Shown here in pieces: positions 1 through 9,356 of a stretch of DNA of 64,000 nucleotides. This DNA is from Stenotrophomonas sp. ZAC14D1_NAIMI4_1 (GTDB lineage: Bacteria; Pseudomonadota; Gammaproteobacteria; Xanthomonadales; Xanthomonadaceae). How positions within the stretch are numbered: position 1 is the stretch's first letter; each line of letters opens with the position of its first letter. A program made the translations under genes and the position numbers. The notes beneath the pieces are model-generated. The model saw only the letters and a program-made list of their open reading frames with translations, had not been told where the DNA came from and did not search any database. Location: NCBI RefSeq assembly GCF_003086775.1, contig NZ_CP026001.1:2568407-2632406 (forward strand). The letters run 5' to 3'.

Positions 1-845
1 CATGGCTGGCCTGGTCCGGTACCGGCGCCGCAGCGCGGCATGCCAACCAGGTCGCACGGCGCCTGGCCAGCCCGCGCCCGGACCCCTTGGCGCCGTTGGA
101 CCCGGCGCAGGAAGCACCGCGTGAACTATGGCCGGCGGTGGAGGCCTACAACGCGTTGCTGCAGCGGCTGGATGCGATGCAGGCGGCGCAGCGGCGCTTT
201 GTCAGCAACGCTGCACACCAGTTGCGCACGCCCTTGGCCGCGATGCAGGTGGAGCTGGAAAGCTCGTTGAGGCAGCAGGATCCACAGGCACAGCAACTGG
301 CGCTGTCCGGCACGCTGGCCGGCCTGTCGCGGCTGCAGCACCTGGTCAACCAGCTGTTGCTGCTCAGCCGCTCGGAGGATGCACAGGGCAGCGCCTTGCC
401 GTTGCAGACGCTGGACGTCGCCGTGCTGGCACGTGGCGTGGTCGAGCGCTACGCCGACCGTGCGCTGGCGGCTGGCGTGGACCTGGGTTACGAAGGGCCG
501 GATGACGGCGTGCCGGTTGCAGGCGATGCGCCGCTGCTGCGTGAAGCGTTGGGCAACCTGCTGGACAACGCGCTGCGGTACGGCGCCGAGCAAGGGGTAA
601 TCACGCTGGCGGTGCAGCGGCGCGACGACGGCGTGCAGCTGTGGGTGGATGATGATGGTGCCGGCATCGACGCGACTGAGCGCGGTCGCGTCACGGAACG
701 CTTCTACCGCGCCAGCAGCCAAGGCGATGGCTGTGGCCTGGGCTTGGCCATCGTGGCCGAGATCGCGCAGCGGCATGGCGCCGCGCTGGACATCGGCAGC
801 GCTCCGATGGGCGGCGCGCGGGTGGGATTGCGGTTTTCTACCTGA
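1..845 (+). CDS. sensor histidine kinase, C-terminal part (5' end outside window)
   Basis: The frame is open to the left edge, so only about 280 C-terminal residues are present. They hold the end of a HAMP-like linker, a phosphoacceptor H-box (AAHQLRTPL, His near visible residue 72), an N-box (NLLDNALRYG), a G1 box (DDDGAGI) and a G2 box (GCGLGLAIV). This is a HisKA/HATPase_c kinase of the TctE/QseC type, which autophosphorylates on His and passes the phosphate to a response regulator that should be encoded just upstream. The ligand-sensing half is missing, so the stimulus cannot be read. The stop codon is followed directly by SMAG-like repeats. Family call is firm, subfamily is inference. 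Confidence 0.9.
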   Translation, partial: WLAWSGTGAAARHANQVARRLASPRPDPLAPLDPAQEAPRELWPAVEAYNALLQRLDAMQAAQRRFVSNAAHQLRTPLAAMQVELESSLRQQDPQAQQLALSGTLAGLSRLQHLVNQLLLLSRSEDAQGSALPLQTLDVAVLARGVVERYADRALAAGVDLGYEGPDDGVPVAGDAPLLREALGNLLDNALRYGAEQGVITLAVQRRDDGVQLWVDDDGAGIDATERGRVTERFYRASSQGDGCGLGLAIVAEIAQRHGAALDIGSAPMGGARVGLRFST

Positions 846-948
846 CCGTAGAGTCGAGCTTGCTCGACTGCAGGCGGACTCTGCAGAGCCGAGCCCATGC
901 TCGGCTGCTTCTTGCGCGGTGTCTGAGCCGAGCATGGGTTAGGCCCTG
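846..948. repeat. SMAG-like palindromic repeat cluster
   Basis: A GTAG-initiated palindrome (848-868, GTCGAGC/GCTCGAC arms) starts three bases after the kinase stop. It is followed by a second palindrome (CCGAGCCCATGCTCGG, about 889-904) and an inverted partial copy (about 926-940). The arrangement matches SMAG elements of S. maltophilia, which often sit 3' of genes and may act as RNA hairpins. Confidence 0.8.
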
Positions 949-1042
949 CAAGATCTAGGCAGCGGACAGTGTCAGCCGCCACGTGTCATGCCCCCGCATT
1001 GCTACGCTGATTCAGTCCCTCCAGAACTGATCGGTGCTTTCA

Positions 1043-2011
1043 ATGTCGCCTCTTCGATCCGCACTTCTGAAATGCCTTGTGCCAACAGCGTTTCTACTGA
1101 CCGCTTGCCAAGGTCCTACGCCGAAAAAGCCCCACACGCTCTCTCCTGAGCTCACCGCGCGCGTCGAAGCGTTGTCGCAAAAGACCAAAAAAGACCTCGT
1201 GGAGGTGGAAGGCGGCACCTTCATCATGGGCGACTTCGGCCCCATCGACCCGCGCGCAAAGATGCCATACAGCAGTGACCGCAACGATGACGTGCTGCGC
1301 GAGGTAACGCTGAGCAGCTACGCACTTGGTGCCAAGAAGATCACCTACGCCGACTTCGACGTCTACACCGATGCCACGGGGCAGCCCCGAACGGCACAGT
1401 ACCCGATGGATCTGGAGTACAGGAACCTGCCAGACGACCTGCCGGTCGGCGTGAGCTGGGAAGCCGCGCAGCAGTACTGCGGATGGGTGGGAAAACTGAT
1501 CGGGCGGAAGATGGAGCTGCCGACGGAGGCGCAGTGGGAGTATGCGGCGCGTAACCGGGGCCAGTTCGTAATATGGCCCACCGATGATGGCAGCGTCGAC
1601 AATGGTCGCAATGTTGGTGACTACAAGACGCTCCGAGCGTATGCGTCCAAACATGGCTACACGGTCGGCCCAACTCCTCTTGGCCAGTACCCGCCCACCC
1701 CACTGGGTCTGTATGACATGATCGACCATGGATATGAGTGGGTCTTTGACTGGTATAGGGATCCTTACGACATTTCCGACACACAAGACCCCCGCGGGCC
1801 GGCACATGGCGATGAAAAAGTCCAGCGAAGCCACACCAATCAGGGCGGAAGCGCGCTTTTCATCGTATCTATGACGTTCACTCGTTTTAGAAACGAACCT
1901 GACCCTGGTCCCGACCCCCTTCTCTCGGAAGAAGGGAGGCGCATATTCAATCCCAACGGCTTCAACCGATTCCGCTGCGCAGGAGCCGCGCTCCCGCCTC
2001 CTTTGGCATGA
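1043..2011 (+). CDS. FGE-sulfatase-fold lipoprotein, copy 1 of a tandem pair
   Basis: This is a 322-residue protein with a lipoprotein signal (hydrophobic segment ending in a lipobox LLTAC, Cys near residue 22), so it is probably tethered in the periplasm. The rest is a formylglycine-generating-enzyme/SUMF1-like fold: EGGTFIMGDFG, an insertion-rich middle, then PVGVSWEAAQQYCGW, LPTEAQWEYAARNRG and a C-terminal NRFRCA. The paired catalytic cysteines of true FGE are not apparent, so sulfatase activation is unlikely. ATG 1043 is preferred over the in-frame GTG at 1034 because the signal peptide starts there. The second copy follows 66 bp downstream, with about 30 bp of upstream sequence duplicated too. 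Lower-GC codon use than the core genes suggests transfer. Proximity to vgrG suggests an immunity role, which is inference. Confidence 0.8.
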   Translation: MSPLRSALLKCLVPTAFLLTACQGPTPKKPHTLSPELTARVEALSQKTKKDLVEVEGGTFIMGDFGPIDPRAKMPYSSDRNDDVLREVTLSSYALGAKKITYADFDVYTDATGQPRTAQYPMDLEYRNLPDDLPVGVSWEAAQQYCGWVGKLIGRKMELPTEAQWEYAARNRGQFVIWPTDDGSVDNGRNVGDYKTLRAYASKHGYTVGPTPLGQYPPTPLGLYDMIDHGYEWVFDWYRDPYDISDTQDPRGPAHGDEKVQRSHTNQGGSALFIVSMTFTRFRNEPDPGPDPLLSEEGRRIFNPNGFNRFRCAGAALPPPLA

Positions 2012-2077
2012 GTGTCGCCCACCGGTCGTGCTGTTGTTACGCTGACTCAGTCCCTCCAGAACTGATCGGTGCTTTCA

Positions 2078-3049
2078 ATGCGACCACTTCGATCCGCGCT
2101 TCTGAAATCCCTTGTGCCCACAGCGTTTCTACTAATCGCGTGCCAAGGCCCTACGCCAAAAAAGCCCCAAGCGCTCTCTCCTGAGCTCACCGCGCGCGTC
2201 GAAGCATTGTCGCAAAAGACCAAAAAAGACCTGGTAGAAATTGAAGGCGGCACCTTCATCATGGGTGACTTCGGCCCCATCGATCCGCGCGCAGAGATGC
2301 CGTACAGCAGTGACCGCAACGATGACGTGCTGCGCGAGGTGACACTAAGCAGCTACGCAATCGGTGCAAAGAAGATCACCTACGCCGACTTCGACGTCTA
2401 CACCGATGCCACGGGTCAGCCCCGAACGGCGCAGTACCCGATCGACCTGGAGTACAGAAACATACCGGACGAACTACCGGTCGGCGTGAGCTGGGAGGCC
2501 GCGCAACAGTACTGTGGCTGGGTAGGAAAACTGATCGGGCGGAAGATGGAGCTGCCGACAGAGGCGCAGTGGGAGTACGCAGCGCGAAACCGGGGCCAAT
2601 TTGTTATTTGGCCCACCGATGATGGCAGCGTCGACGATGGAAGGAATGTCGGCGACAACGAGACAATCTCACGCTACGCTTCACAGCACGGGTACACGAT
2701 CGGTCCAACCCCGCTTGGTCAATACCCGCCCACCCCGCTAGGCCTGTACGACATGATCGATCATGGGTTTGAGTGGATGTTTGACTGGTATCAGGATCCC
2801 TACGACATTTCCGAAACACGCGATCCGCGCGGACCTGCGCATGGTGAGGAGAAGGTGCAGCGAAGTCATAACAGTCGTGGCGGGGACTCGCTCTTCATCA
2901 CCTCTATGACGTTTACTCGATTCAAACGCCATCCAAATCCTGGCCCGAATCCGCTGCTCGAAGACAAGGACAAGCACCTCTTCAACCCCAACAGCCGAAA
3001 CAGGTTCCGATGTGCATCCCCCACTACACAAGGTGCGACGGATAGGTAA
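2078..3049 (+). CDS. FGE-sulfatase-fold lipoprotein, copy 2 of a tandem pair
   Basis: This is a 323-residue paralogue of the preceding gene with the same layout: lipobox LLIAC, EGGTFIMGDFG, PVGVSWEAAQQYCGW, LPTEAQWEYAARNRG and a terminal NRFRCA. By eye, residues 1 to about 190 are nearly identical to copy 1. Differences cluster after that, especially around residues 195-210 and in the last 70 residues. The region before the ATG (CCAGAACTGATCGGTGCTTT) is the same in both copies, so the duplication unit includes the upstream sequence. It is convergent with the large candidate cargo gene on the other strand (52 bp between stops). Function is not known. A lipoprotein immunity factor against the neighbouring cargo is the leading guess. 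Confidence 0.8.
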   Translation: MRPLRSALLKSLVPTAFLLIACQGPTPKKPQALSPELTARVEALSQKTKKDLVEIEGGTFIMGDFGPIDPRAEMPYSSDRNDDVLREVTLSSYAIGAKKITYADFDVYTDATGQPRTAQYPIDLEYRNIPDELPVGVSWEAAQQYCGWVGKLIGRKMELPTEAQWEYAARNRGQFVIWPTDDGSVDDGRNVGDNETISRYASQHGYTIGPTPLGQYPPTPLGLYDMIDHGFEWMFDWYQDPYDISETRDPRGPAHGEEKVQRSHNSRGGDSLFITSMTFTRFKRHPNPGPNPLLEDKDKHLFNPNSRNRFRCASPTTQGATDR

Positions 3050-3101
3050 TCGCGCGACTGTTCCTCATCGCACGCCTCAGCCATGAACTGATGCGTCGTG
3101 G

Positions 3102-6100
3102 TCAGGATGTGCTTTCGGACGTTCCAGCTCTAGCGGCTGCAGCGATGGCTCGCCGCTCATGATCAAACCGCTGGAGATAGTTTACATCGAGGCTCGCGAA
3201 GGTAGGGGCCTCCCTCCCGTCAAGCGCCAACAGTGTATCGACATCCATCACCTGCAGGTCCGCCAGCTCATACCCCTTGGGGAAGCTACCCAGCAATCTG
3301 TTGCGATGTGCAAGGAACTGTTCAAGGTAGCTATTTCCAAGTTGGCCCGAAGGCGCCTCACCCTCCGCATTAATGGGATCAATCACTTGGCCTTTTAGAT
3401 CACCGGACAACGAAACACCGTAGTTCAAAAATCTAATTACATCGCCCTCAAGCTTGCCTGGCTTTTCATCGCTGGGCTCGCCTTCAGCGGTCATGTGCTG
3501 AAACATGGCTTCCCACTCACTGGCGAGAGTGATGCCCTTTATCACACGGATCACAGCCTTTTTGTGATCAGGAAGGTAGTGCGCCTGGGGATCGATCACG
3601 CCCTCGACATCGGCTGGATTTTTCATATGAGTCATCCAGTTGTGGCGGGTTATCGCGTACAGAAGCATCCCACGAGTCATGGGTGTGGCGTACAAAAGCC
3701 ATGCCCCGTTGCCGCTGGACGGGCTCACTGCGACAGAGTTGATCCGCCGCACCAGCTCAGCCCTGCCTCCCGCCAAGTCATTATCGCGAATTATCGCCTT
3801 CACCTTCTCCTGGGCGTCATCAAGGCCACCAGTCAGGTACTCAGCGATGGAACCATCTCGGGAGAAAACCAGGTACACAACTTGGGAGAGATATTCCAGA
3901 GCCTCCCCCGCAACGAACAACAACTCTTTAAATCCCGCATGCGCCAACTGGTAATACACCCACTTGGCGAACTCCAGCATCCCCTCCACGCCCACCACGA
4001 AATCCAGCGACCCTCTGCAGCCAATGCCCAGGCACAACCGCGCACTGACTTTGATCCTGAACCTCCCGTCCGCGTAATACACATACAGCTGCGCCTTCGC
4101 CCCCGCCCCCGCAGAACCCGCCGTACCCAGGCTCAACTTCGCAAGCGTTACCGGCTTTCCCTGCTGCGGCGGCAGCCACTGCAGCTCGCCCGCAGGCGTC
4201 AGCCCAGCTTCAACACCCACAAACGCCTCGGCGTTCACCTGCATGCCATTCAGGCTCTTTGGCGGCTTCTCGCCCACCGCCGCCATCACGAAGCGCCCGG
4301 ACGGCTTGCCGTCCTTGTCCGGGGGATCGCCCATGTCAGCGCGGGGCATGCCACGCACGATGTCGAAGCTGGGGACGAAACTGTCATCACGATCGCGTGG
4401 CTGCGCCTCGACCTTCACAGCGCCGCGATCAATGGTCACGCCAACAGCACCCATCAAGGCACGCTTCACTCCGGCAAAGCCATGCAGCTCCAGCGACATC
4501 TGGAACACGATCGCACCCAGGTCGATGTCGCCGTAGCGCTGCATCCACCCGGTTCGCGACGGAATCGACCACGTATGCACGGCCTTTGTTTCAAACAGCG
4601 CCATTTTGTAATGCGCGCTTGCTTCGACCTTGGCGCTGACCTTGCGGTGCAGTGGGTCCCACTCGGCCTGGGCGCTGGCCCCGGCGCCTGCCACAAACCG
4701 CAACCACTGCGCAGAGGTCTCCAGCGAATAGGTCTCCGACTCGCGCACAAGGTCGGAGAACTGATTCCCACCCAGCTCGATCAGATCGAACTGGATGTTC
4801 GGCGCCTTGACGTTCCGGCCGATCTGGCCCTTGATCGTCATCAGCGACTCCTTGAACTTGCGTGAATCGAAGTTCTCGAAGGCCGAGCCTTTCTGGCGGG
4901 CGGCGCTGCCCGCAGACATCGTGCTGTCACCCGCCCGCGTCGTCACGCCCACGTCCACGTGGGTGGGCACGCCCATCAGCCGGCGGCCTTTGAATTCATC
5001 GTATTTGAAACGCGGCAGGTAGTTGCGGCGAAGGCCTACCTCCTGCTGTGGCTCGCCATCATCCTTGCGGCTGTAGCTTTCAATCGTGATCACTTCAACA
5101 AGATCGGCCTTCCGGGCAAAGTTGCCGTTGAGCATCGCCGCTGCACGGTCCTCGGCCATGCCCAGGTTCTTCTCGGCCTGGGCAATCGCTTCCAGGCTGC
5201 GGCCCGCAAGGGCCTCCTCCAGCTGCCAGCGGGCGCGCGGTACGGCGGATAGGCTGCCTTCGATGGAACGCGAGACCTCACGGAACTCCTCCCAGACCTC
5301 GGGTGTCAGCAGCAGAAATTCTTCGTCGGCCGCGTTCAGCAGCGCCGGCACACTGATCTTCCCAGCCAGCTCCAGTGTGGCACCTTCGCCCGGCCCGCTC
5401 ACAACAGCATGCATCTTCACCGGCACCACCGGCACCAGGCGGGTCTGCCCGACGACCCGTGGCTCGGACAGGCCGCTGCGCAGCTCGCTCCGGCTGCCCG
5501 GCAGCGTGAAGACCAGCCGCAGATCTGATTCGCAGAAGATGCGCGGCGTCATCCCCTGCAGGTCCGTTACGCCACGCACCACCTGTCCCTGCACGTCGCG
5601 GGCGATGACCTCCGCACCCTTGCTGTCGCGACGGTAGCCGACGAACGTGGCCCGCGGCACCGGTGTTGGCGGGCCCTGCCGCTGCAGCTGCAACTGGTGG
5701 AACGGCCGCAGCCGCAGCCGCCGCACCTGCAGTGCAGGCCGCATCGACGCGTCGGCCCGTGGATCCTCGCTCCACGGCCCCAGCTGCGCGGGCTCACGGC
5801 AGTCCGGGTGCAGCAGCGGATCGCTCCACTCGCCGCTGGCGTCATCGCGCACCTGCAGGTGGTACCGATGTTCACTCTGCGGCAGGAGCACGCCCTGCCC
5901 TGGGGCAGTAGCTGCCTCCTGCGCGTTGCGCCGTGGCCAGGGCAGCTTCAGGCCGGCTGGCCCGGCGCCGGGGTGCGGCCAGCCTTTGCGCCAGTCAGGG
6001 AGGACCGGTGGCGCCGGGGTGGGTGCGCGCTCCGGCAGTATCACCCGATCCGTATCGCCGTGGCTGTCGGTCCTGCCGGACGCCACGATGGCGAAGCCAT

Positions 6101-6194
6101 GCAGCACATCGCGGACGCGATAGGTGACGCCCGCACAGGGCACGACGTTGCCATGCCCGTCATGGCGAAACAGCGTGAACTTTCCAGAGCTCAT
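3102..6194 (-). CDS. large candidate type VI secretion cargo/effector of unknown activity
   Basis: This 1030-residue protein lies 27 bp downstream of vgrG on the same strand and has a good ribosome site (AAAGGAA, about 8 bases before ATG 6194). No signal peptide is seen. The first ~50 residues and a segment near 150-220 look like small beta-sandwich (transthyretin/carboxypeptidase-regulatory-like) modules with the pattern G-x-T-D-x-x-G-x-T, also present at the VgrG C-terminus. The middle is mixed alpha/beta. Near residues 728-785 is a hydrophobic, aromatic-rich stretch (including KWVYYQLAHAGF and QVVYLVF) that could insert in a membrane. No GxSxG lipase, nuclease or NlpC/P60 motif was recognised. 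The position fits a VgrG-loaded effector, perhaps membrane-acting like VasX, but the activity is undetermined. Confidence 0.65.
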   Translation of the reverse strand: MSSGKFTLFRHDGHGNVVPCAGVTYRVRDVLHGFAIVASGRTDSHGDTDRVILPERAPTPAPPVLPDWRKGWPHPGAGPAGLKLPWPRRNAQEAATAPGQGVLLPQSEHRYHLQVRDDASGEWSDPLLHPDCREPAQLGPWSEDPRADASMRPALQVRRLRLRPFHQLQLQRQGPPTPVPRATFVGYRRDSKGAEVIARDVQGQVVRGVTDLQGMTPRIFCESDLRLVFTLPGSRSELRSGLSEPRVVGQTRLVPVVPVKMHAVVSGPGEGATLELAGKISVPALLNAADEEFLLLTPEVWEEFREVSRSIEGSLSAVPRARWQLEEALAGRSLEAIAQAEKNLGMAEDRAAAMLNGNFARKADLVEVITIESYSRKDDGEPQQEVGLRRNYLPRFKYDEFKGRRLMGVPTHVDVGVTTRAGDSTMSAGSAARQKGSAFENFDSRKFKESLMTIKGQIGRNVKAPNIQFDLIELGGNQFSDLVRESETYSLETSAQWLRFVAGAGASAQAEWDPLHRKVSAKVEASAHYKMALFETKAVHTWSIPSRTGWMQRYGDIDLGAIVFQMSLELHGFAGVKRALMGAVGVTIDRGAVKVEAQPRDRDDSFVPSFDIVRGMPRADMGDPPDKDGKPSGRFVMAAVGEKPPKSLNGMQVNAEAFVGVEAGLTPAGELQWLPPQQGKPVTLAKLSLGTAGSAGAGAKAQLYVYYADGRFRIKVSARLCLGIGCRGSLDFVVGVEGMLEFAKWVYYQLAHAGFKELLFVAGEALEYLSQVVYLVFSRDGSIAEYLTGGLDDAQEKVKAIIRDNDLAGGRAELVRRINSVAVSPSSGNGAWLLYATPMTRGMLLYAITRHNWMTHMKNPADVEGVIDPQAHYLPDHKKAVIRVIKGITLASEWEAMFQHMTAEGEPSDEKPGKLEGDVIRFLNYGVSLSGDLKGQVIDPINAEGEAPSGQLGNSYLEQFLAHRNRLLGSFPKGYELADLQVMDVDTLLALDGREAPTFASLDVNYLQRFDHERRAIAAAARAGTSESTS

Positions 6195-6221
6195 GTTCCA
6201 GATTCCTTTCTTCCAACGTGA

Positions 6222-9029
6222 TCAGTTATCGCCTGCGTCGCGCAGGTAGCCCTCGTGCCGTTCGTCATCCACGAACAGGCCCACCTTCTCCGGTCCGTCG
6301 GTGACAACTTCCTGGGTAAACCCGTTGCCATCGGTCGTTCCGCTCAACCAGCGGCCATCCGGCAGCTGCATCGAATAGGCCGCCCCCGCCAGCGGGGCAC
6401 CTGCGTGATCGCGAACAAGGAAGCGGGCGCGGCAGGGTGCAATACCCAGCGTGCGTAGCGGATAAGCAAGGGACGCCGGGCCGATGAAGCTGTGCTGGCC
6501 CGCATGCACGGTGAGGGTTCCCGGGCAGCTGAACTGCAGGTTGCCCCCCTCCATGCGCAGGCTGGCGCCGCCCGCTACCTGTACGACCAGTGCACCTCCA
6601 GCGGCCAGTTCTACCGCCGCATGCGCGCTGGACAGGCGCTGTGACTGCCGAGACTGCAGCTTCACCGCGTCGCCCTGCGCCTGGATCTCGATAGGCTGCT
6701 CACCGGCGGCGATGGTCAGGCCGGACGGACGGCCCGATGTCGAAGTGGCGGCCGACGCCAGGACGCCGACTGACTGTGCCGCGTGCAGGCGCACATGGCC
6801 CATGACTACCGCGTGTGCAGCACCGCCGGCACCCAGGACCAGGCTCTGCCCTGCCTGCCAGAACAGTCCCTGCCCCGCCACCACTGCCTGCAGCGGCGCA
6901 ACCATGCCCAGCAGCGGTGCCGTGCTGTGGGGAACGCCACCGGCGGTATCACCGGTGGCGGCGCACGCACGGGCGAAGCCATCGGCCGCGACCACGCCCG
7001 CTGCCGCTTGCCGCAGCGGTGCCAACGCAGGCGAGGCATGCAACCCTCCGGTGCCGTGCAGCACAGCGCTCTGCCCGAACGCAGCGGCCATCGCCCCACA
7101 CTGGGCCAGCAGCGCACCTGCCTGCGCCGCCGTACCCGCCGGTTGGCCAGGCCCTGCCGGATGGGCACCGAGCCACAGCCCGCGCTCGCTGCGCACCACG
7201 CCCGCTGCATCGCTGCGCAGCTCGAAGCCCTGCCCACGCAGGCTGCCGCGATGATTGCCGCGCTGGTGGATGACGTGGCCCAGGTTCAACTGGCTGGCCG
7301 CCTGTGTCGTCGCCAACTGCAGGCGGAGCTGGTCGTCCGTGTCGTCGAACTGCAGGGTGGAGCCACCCTCACCGCCCCATTCGCGGGAGCTGAAACCCCA
7401 GAGCGCACCGGGATGGCGATGCGCTTGCGGGCCATCACCCGCTGCGTGCCAGGCCGGTGCGTTGCCACCGGCAAGGTTGCCGGTACCGCCGACGCGCGTA
7501 TCGCTCGCCTGCGCATGCAGCGATGGATCGCTCTCGCCGCGCCCGTTGTAGAGGGCGCCCAGTACGATCGGGCGCTGCACATCCCCCTCCAGGAAGCCCA
7601 CCAGCACCTCCTGGCCCACGCGCGGCAGGAACTGGCTGCCCACGCCCGGACCTGCAAACCGCTGTGCAACGCGCAACCATGCGCTGTGCGCAGGCTTGCC
7701 CGCTGCATCCATCAGCGGAAAGCGCACGCGGATCCGCCCGAGTGAGTCGGCGTACACGCGACCGCCTTCGGCTGCTCCGCCGCCCTCATCGGCGCCAATC
7801 ACAATGGCCGTCTGCCGACCCACCACCTGGGCTTCGCCCGCCGGGTCTGGCGTGGATGGACGCCAGGGACGCTGGCGGTCAACAGCATGGAAGGCTGCGG
7901 CATAGCCGAGCTGCTGGGCATAGCGCTGCAGTTCGGCAGGCAGGAACCCGTCACTTTGCAGCGCCTCCACCCAACGATGCGGGAGCAGCCGATCTGGCAA
8001 GGTATTGGCGCCGGCATGCTCCAGCGAAGTGATCAGAAGTTCGGGCGTGTGTTGCGGCGACCATTGGCTGATGGCCGACCACCGGCCTGCGGCCAGGCCT
8101 CGCACTGTCGCAATGCCCTGCCACCCATGCCGATCCGCTTCGTGGCGCTCAACCGAAAGTACGGCGCGCCGCTCGCCTTCTGCCCGCGACTCGAAGCCCA
8201 GCGAGCCGCACGCAAGATACTCCTCGACAGACGAACTGCCACCGCCATCCACCGGCAACTGCACGGCCAGCGTGCGATCCTGCCGATAGTCATCGCTGAC
8301 CATGCTCAACCGGTGGGGGCCCAGCCGCACGCGCCTGGCCAGGTGCAGCACGCTGTCCTCCTGCTCGGTCGCGTCGCCGCGGTGGAAGCGCAGGGCACCG
8401 TCACTTGCCGAAACCGCGTGCTGTGGCAAGGCCACGCTATCGAAGAACAGTTCGATTCGATGCAGTGCGGGCGCCTCCGCATCTGCCTCGACACGCCAGC
8501 CAATGCCCTCTTCGGCCAGCAGGCCGGCGACAAAATCCATATCCGACTGGCGATACTGCACGCAGTAGTGACGCGGCGGCAGCGCGTCCAGGCAGGCCCG
8601 TGCATCGTCGCTCCAGCGCCAGCAGGCGAGCGACGGATGGCCGGCGAACACGGCATCCACGATCTGGCGGACGGTTGCATCACGGAAAACGCGACTGTTC
8701 CGTTGCTGCGCCAGCCACCACGTCCATGCCGCCAGGCGAATGCGATAGCGGGTGAAGCCGCGATCGCAGTCCAGCCGGTACACCTCGCGTACCAGGCCGA
8801 CCCGCCGGATGTCGCGCCCCTGCGCATCGCGGGTGGACAGCGTTGCGGGCCTGCCGAGCCACGCTTCGCAGGCAGGGTCCGCGTGGGGAGCGAGTACGTC
8901 GACGTGGTAGTCCAGTCCTTCGGACAACGCTTCGCGTCCGCGCCAGCGTTCGACCAGCAAAAGCCCTGCGCCGGGCAGTTCAAACCGGTGCAGCAGCGCT
9001 GCATCCTCATGCGCTTGCAACGTGTGCAT
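6222..9029 (-). CDS. vgrG: type VI secretion tip protein VgrG with DUF2345 and C-terminal extension
   Basis: This 935-residue spike protein of the contractile T6SS needle has a gp27/gp44-like N-terminal half (residues 1 to about 400), a gp5-like OB segment near 430-510 (GRIRVRFPL, GPGVGSQFLPRVGQEV, RPIVLGALYNG), then a long DUF2345 beta-helix region. The last ~70 residues (beginning around FLVRDHAGAPLAG) form a transthyretin-like tail of the kind that carries cargo. ATG 9029 is chosen because it starts the conserved N-terminus. A frame extension to 9062 adds 11 unlikely residues. No other T6SS structural genes are in the window, so this is an orphan vgrG-cargo locus. The family assignment is certain, cargo delivery is inference. 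Confidence 0.93.
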   Translation of the reverse strand: MHTLQAHEDAALLHRFELPGAGLLLVERWRGREALSEGLDYHVDVLAPHADPACEAWLGRPATLSTRDAQGRDIRRVGLVREVYRLDCDRGFTRYRIRLAAWTWWLAQQRNSRVFRDATVRQIVDAVFAGHPSLACWRWSDDARACLDALPPRHYCVQYRQSDMDFVAGLLAEEGIGWRVEADAEAPALHRIELFFDSVALPQHAVSASDGALRFHRGDATEQEDSVLHLARRVRLGPHRLSMVSDDYRQDRTLAVQLPVDGGGSSSVEEYLACGSLGFESRAEGERRAVLSVERHEADRHGWQGIATVRGLAAGRWSAISQWSPQHTPELLITSLEHAGANTLPDRLLPHRWVEALQSDGFLPAELQRYAQQLGYAAAFHAVDRQRPWRPSTPDPAGEAQVVGRQTAIVIGADEGGGAAEGGRVYADSLGRIRVRFPLMDAAGKPAHSAWLRVAQRFAGPGVGSQFLPRVGQEVLVGFLEGDVQRPIVLGALYNGRGESDPSLHAQASDTRVGGTGNLAGGNAPAWHAAGDGPQAHRHPGALWGFSSREWGGEGGSTLQFDDTDDQLRLQLATTQAASQLNLGHVIHQRGNHRGSLRGQGFELRSDAAGVVRSERGLWLGAHPAGPGQPAGTAAQAGALLAQCGAMAAAFGQSAVLHGTGGLHASPALAPLRQAAAGVVAADGFARACAATGDTAGGVPHSTAPLLGMVAPLQAVVAGQGLFWQAGQSLVLGAGGAAHAVVMGHVRLHAAQSVGVLASAATSTSGRPSGLTIAAGEQPIEIQAQGDAVKLQSRQSQRLSSAHAAVELAAGGALVVQVAGGASLRMEGGNLQFSCPGTLTVHAGQHSFIGPASLAYPLRTLGIAPCRARFLVRDHAGAPLAGAAYSMQLPDGRWLSGTTDGNGFTQEVVTDGPEKVGLFVDDERHEGYLRDAGDN

Positions 9030-9257
9030 ATGGCTTACGCCCTGTGCACCACCCTGGCGCACTTCTGTGCGCAGGAACCTAGCAAGGGGTTGGCCGAGGA
9101 AAAATCAGACGATTACGAGAATGACCTCGGGCAGCCAGAGAACATCATTGCGTCACGGATTGGCCCGCGAGTTGTATGGCCGAGACCTGACGTGCCGCCA
9201 GAAAGAGGTGCTGATTGCGACACGGAAGGTGGCACCTGCGCAGCGCGCATCGCTTTG

Positions 9258-9353
9258 GTAGAGCCGAGCCCATGCTCGGCTGCTTCTGTAATGCCTGAGC
9301 CGAGCGTGGGCTCGGCTCTACAGGTTCCGCCGCCGGGCATGGCCCGGCGCTAC
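9258..9353. repeat. SMAG-like repeats between vgrG and the GH92 gene
   Basis: Two GTAG/CTAC-bounded palindromes face each other (9258-9321: GAGCCGAGC arms), followed by a third of a different sequence class (about 9330-9353: CGCCGGGCATGGCCCGGCG, then CTAC). They fill the 3' side of the 327-bp gap between the vgrG start and the GH92 stop. The rest of the gap (9030-9257) holds no gene I can support and should carry the vgrG promoter. Confidence 0.8.
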
Positions 9354-9356
9354 CGG

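Noticed and set aside
1043..3049. Calling the two lipoproteins active formylglycine-generating enzymes
   Set aside because: The fold matches, but the paired catalytic cysteines are not seen and no sulfatase gene is near.
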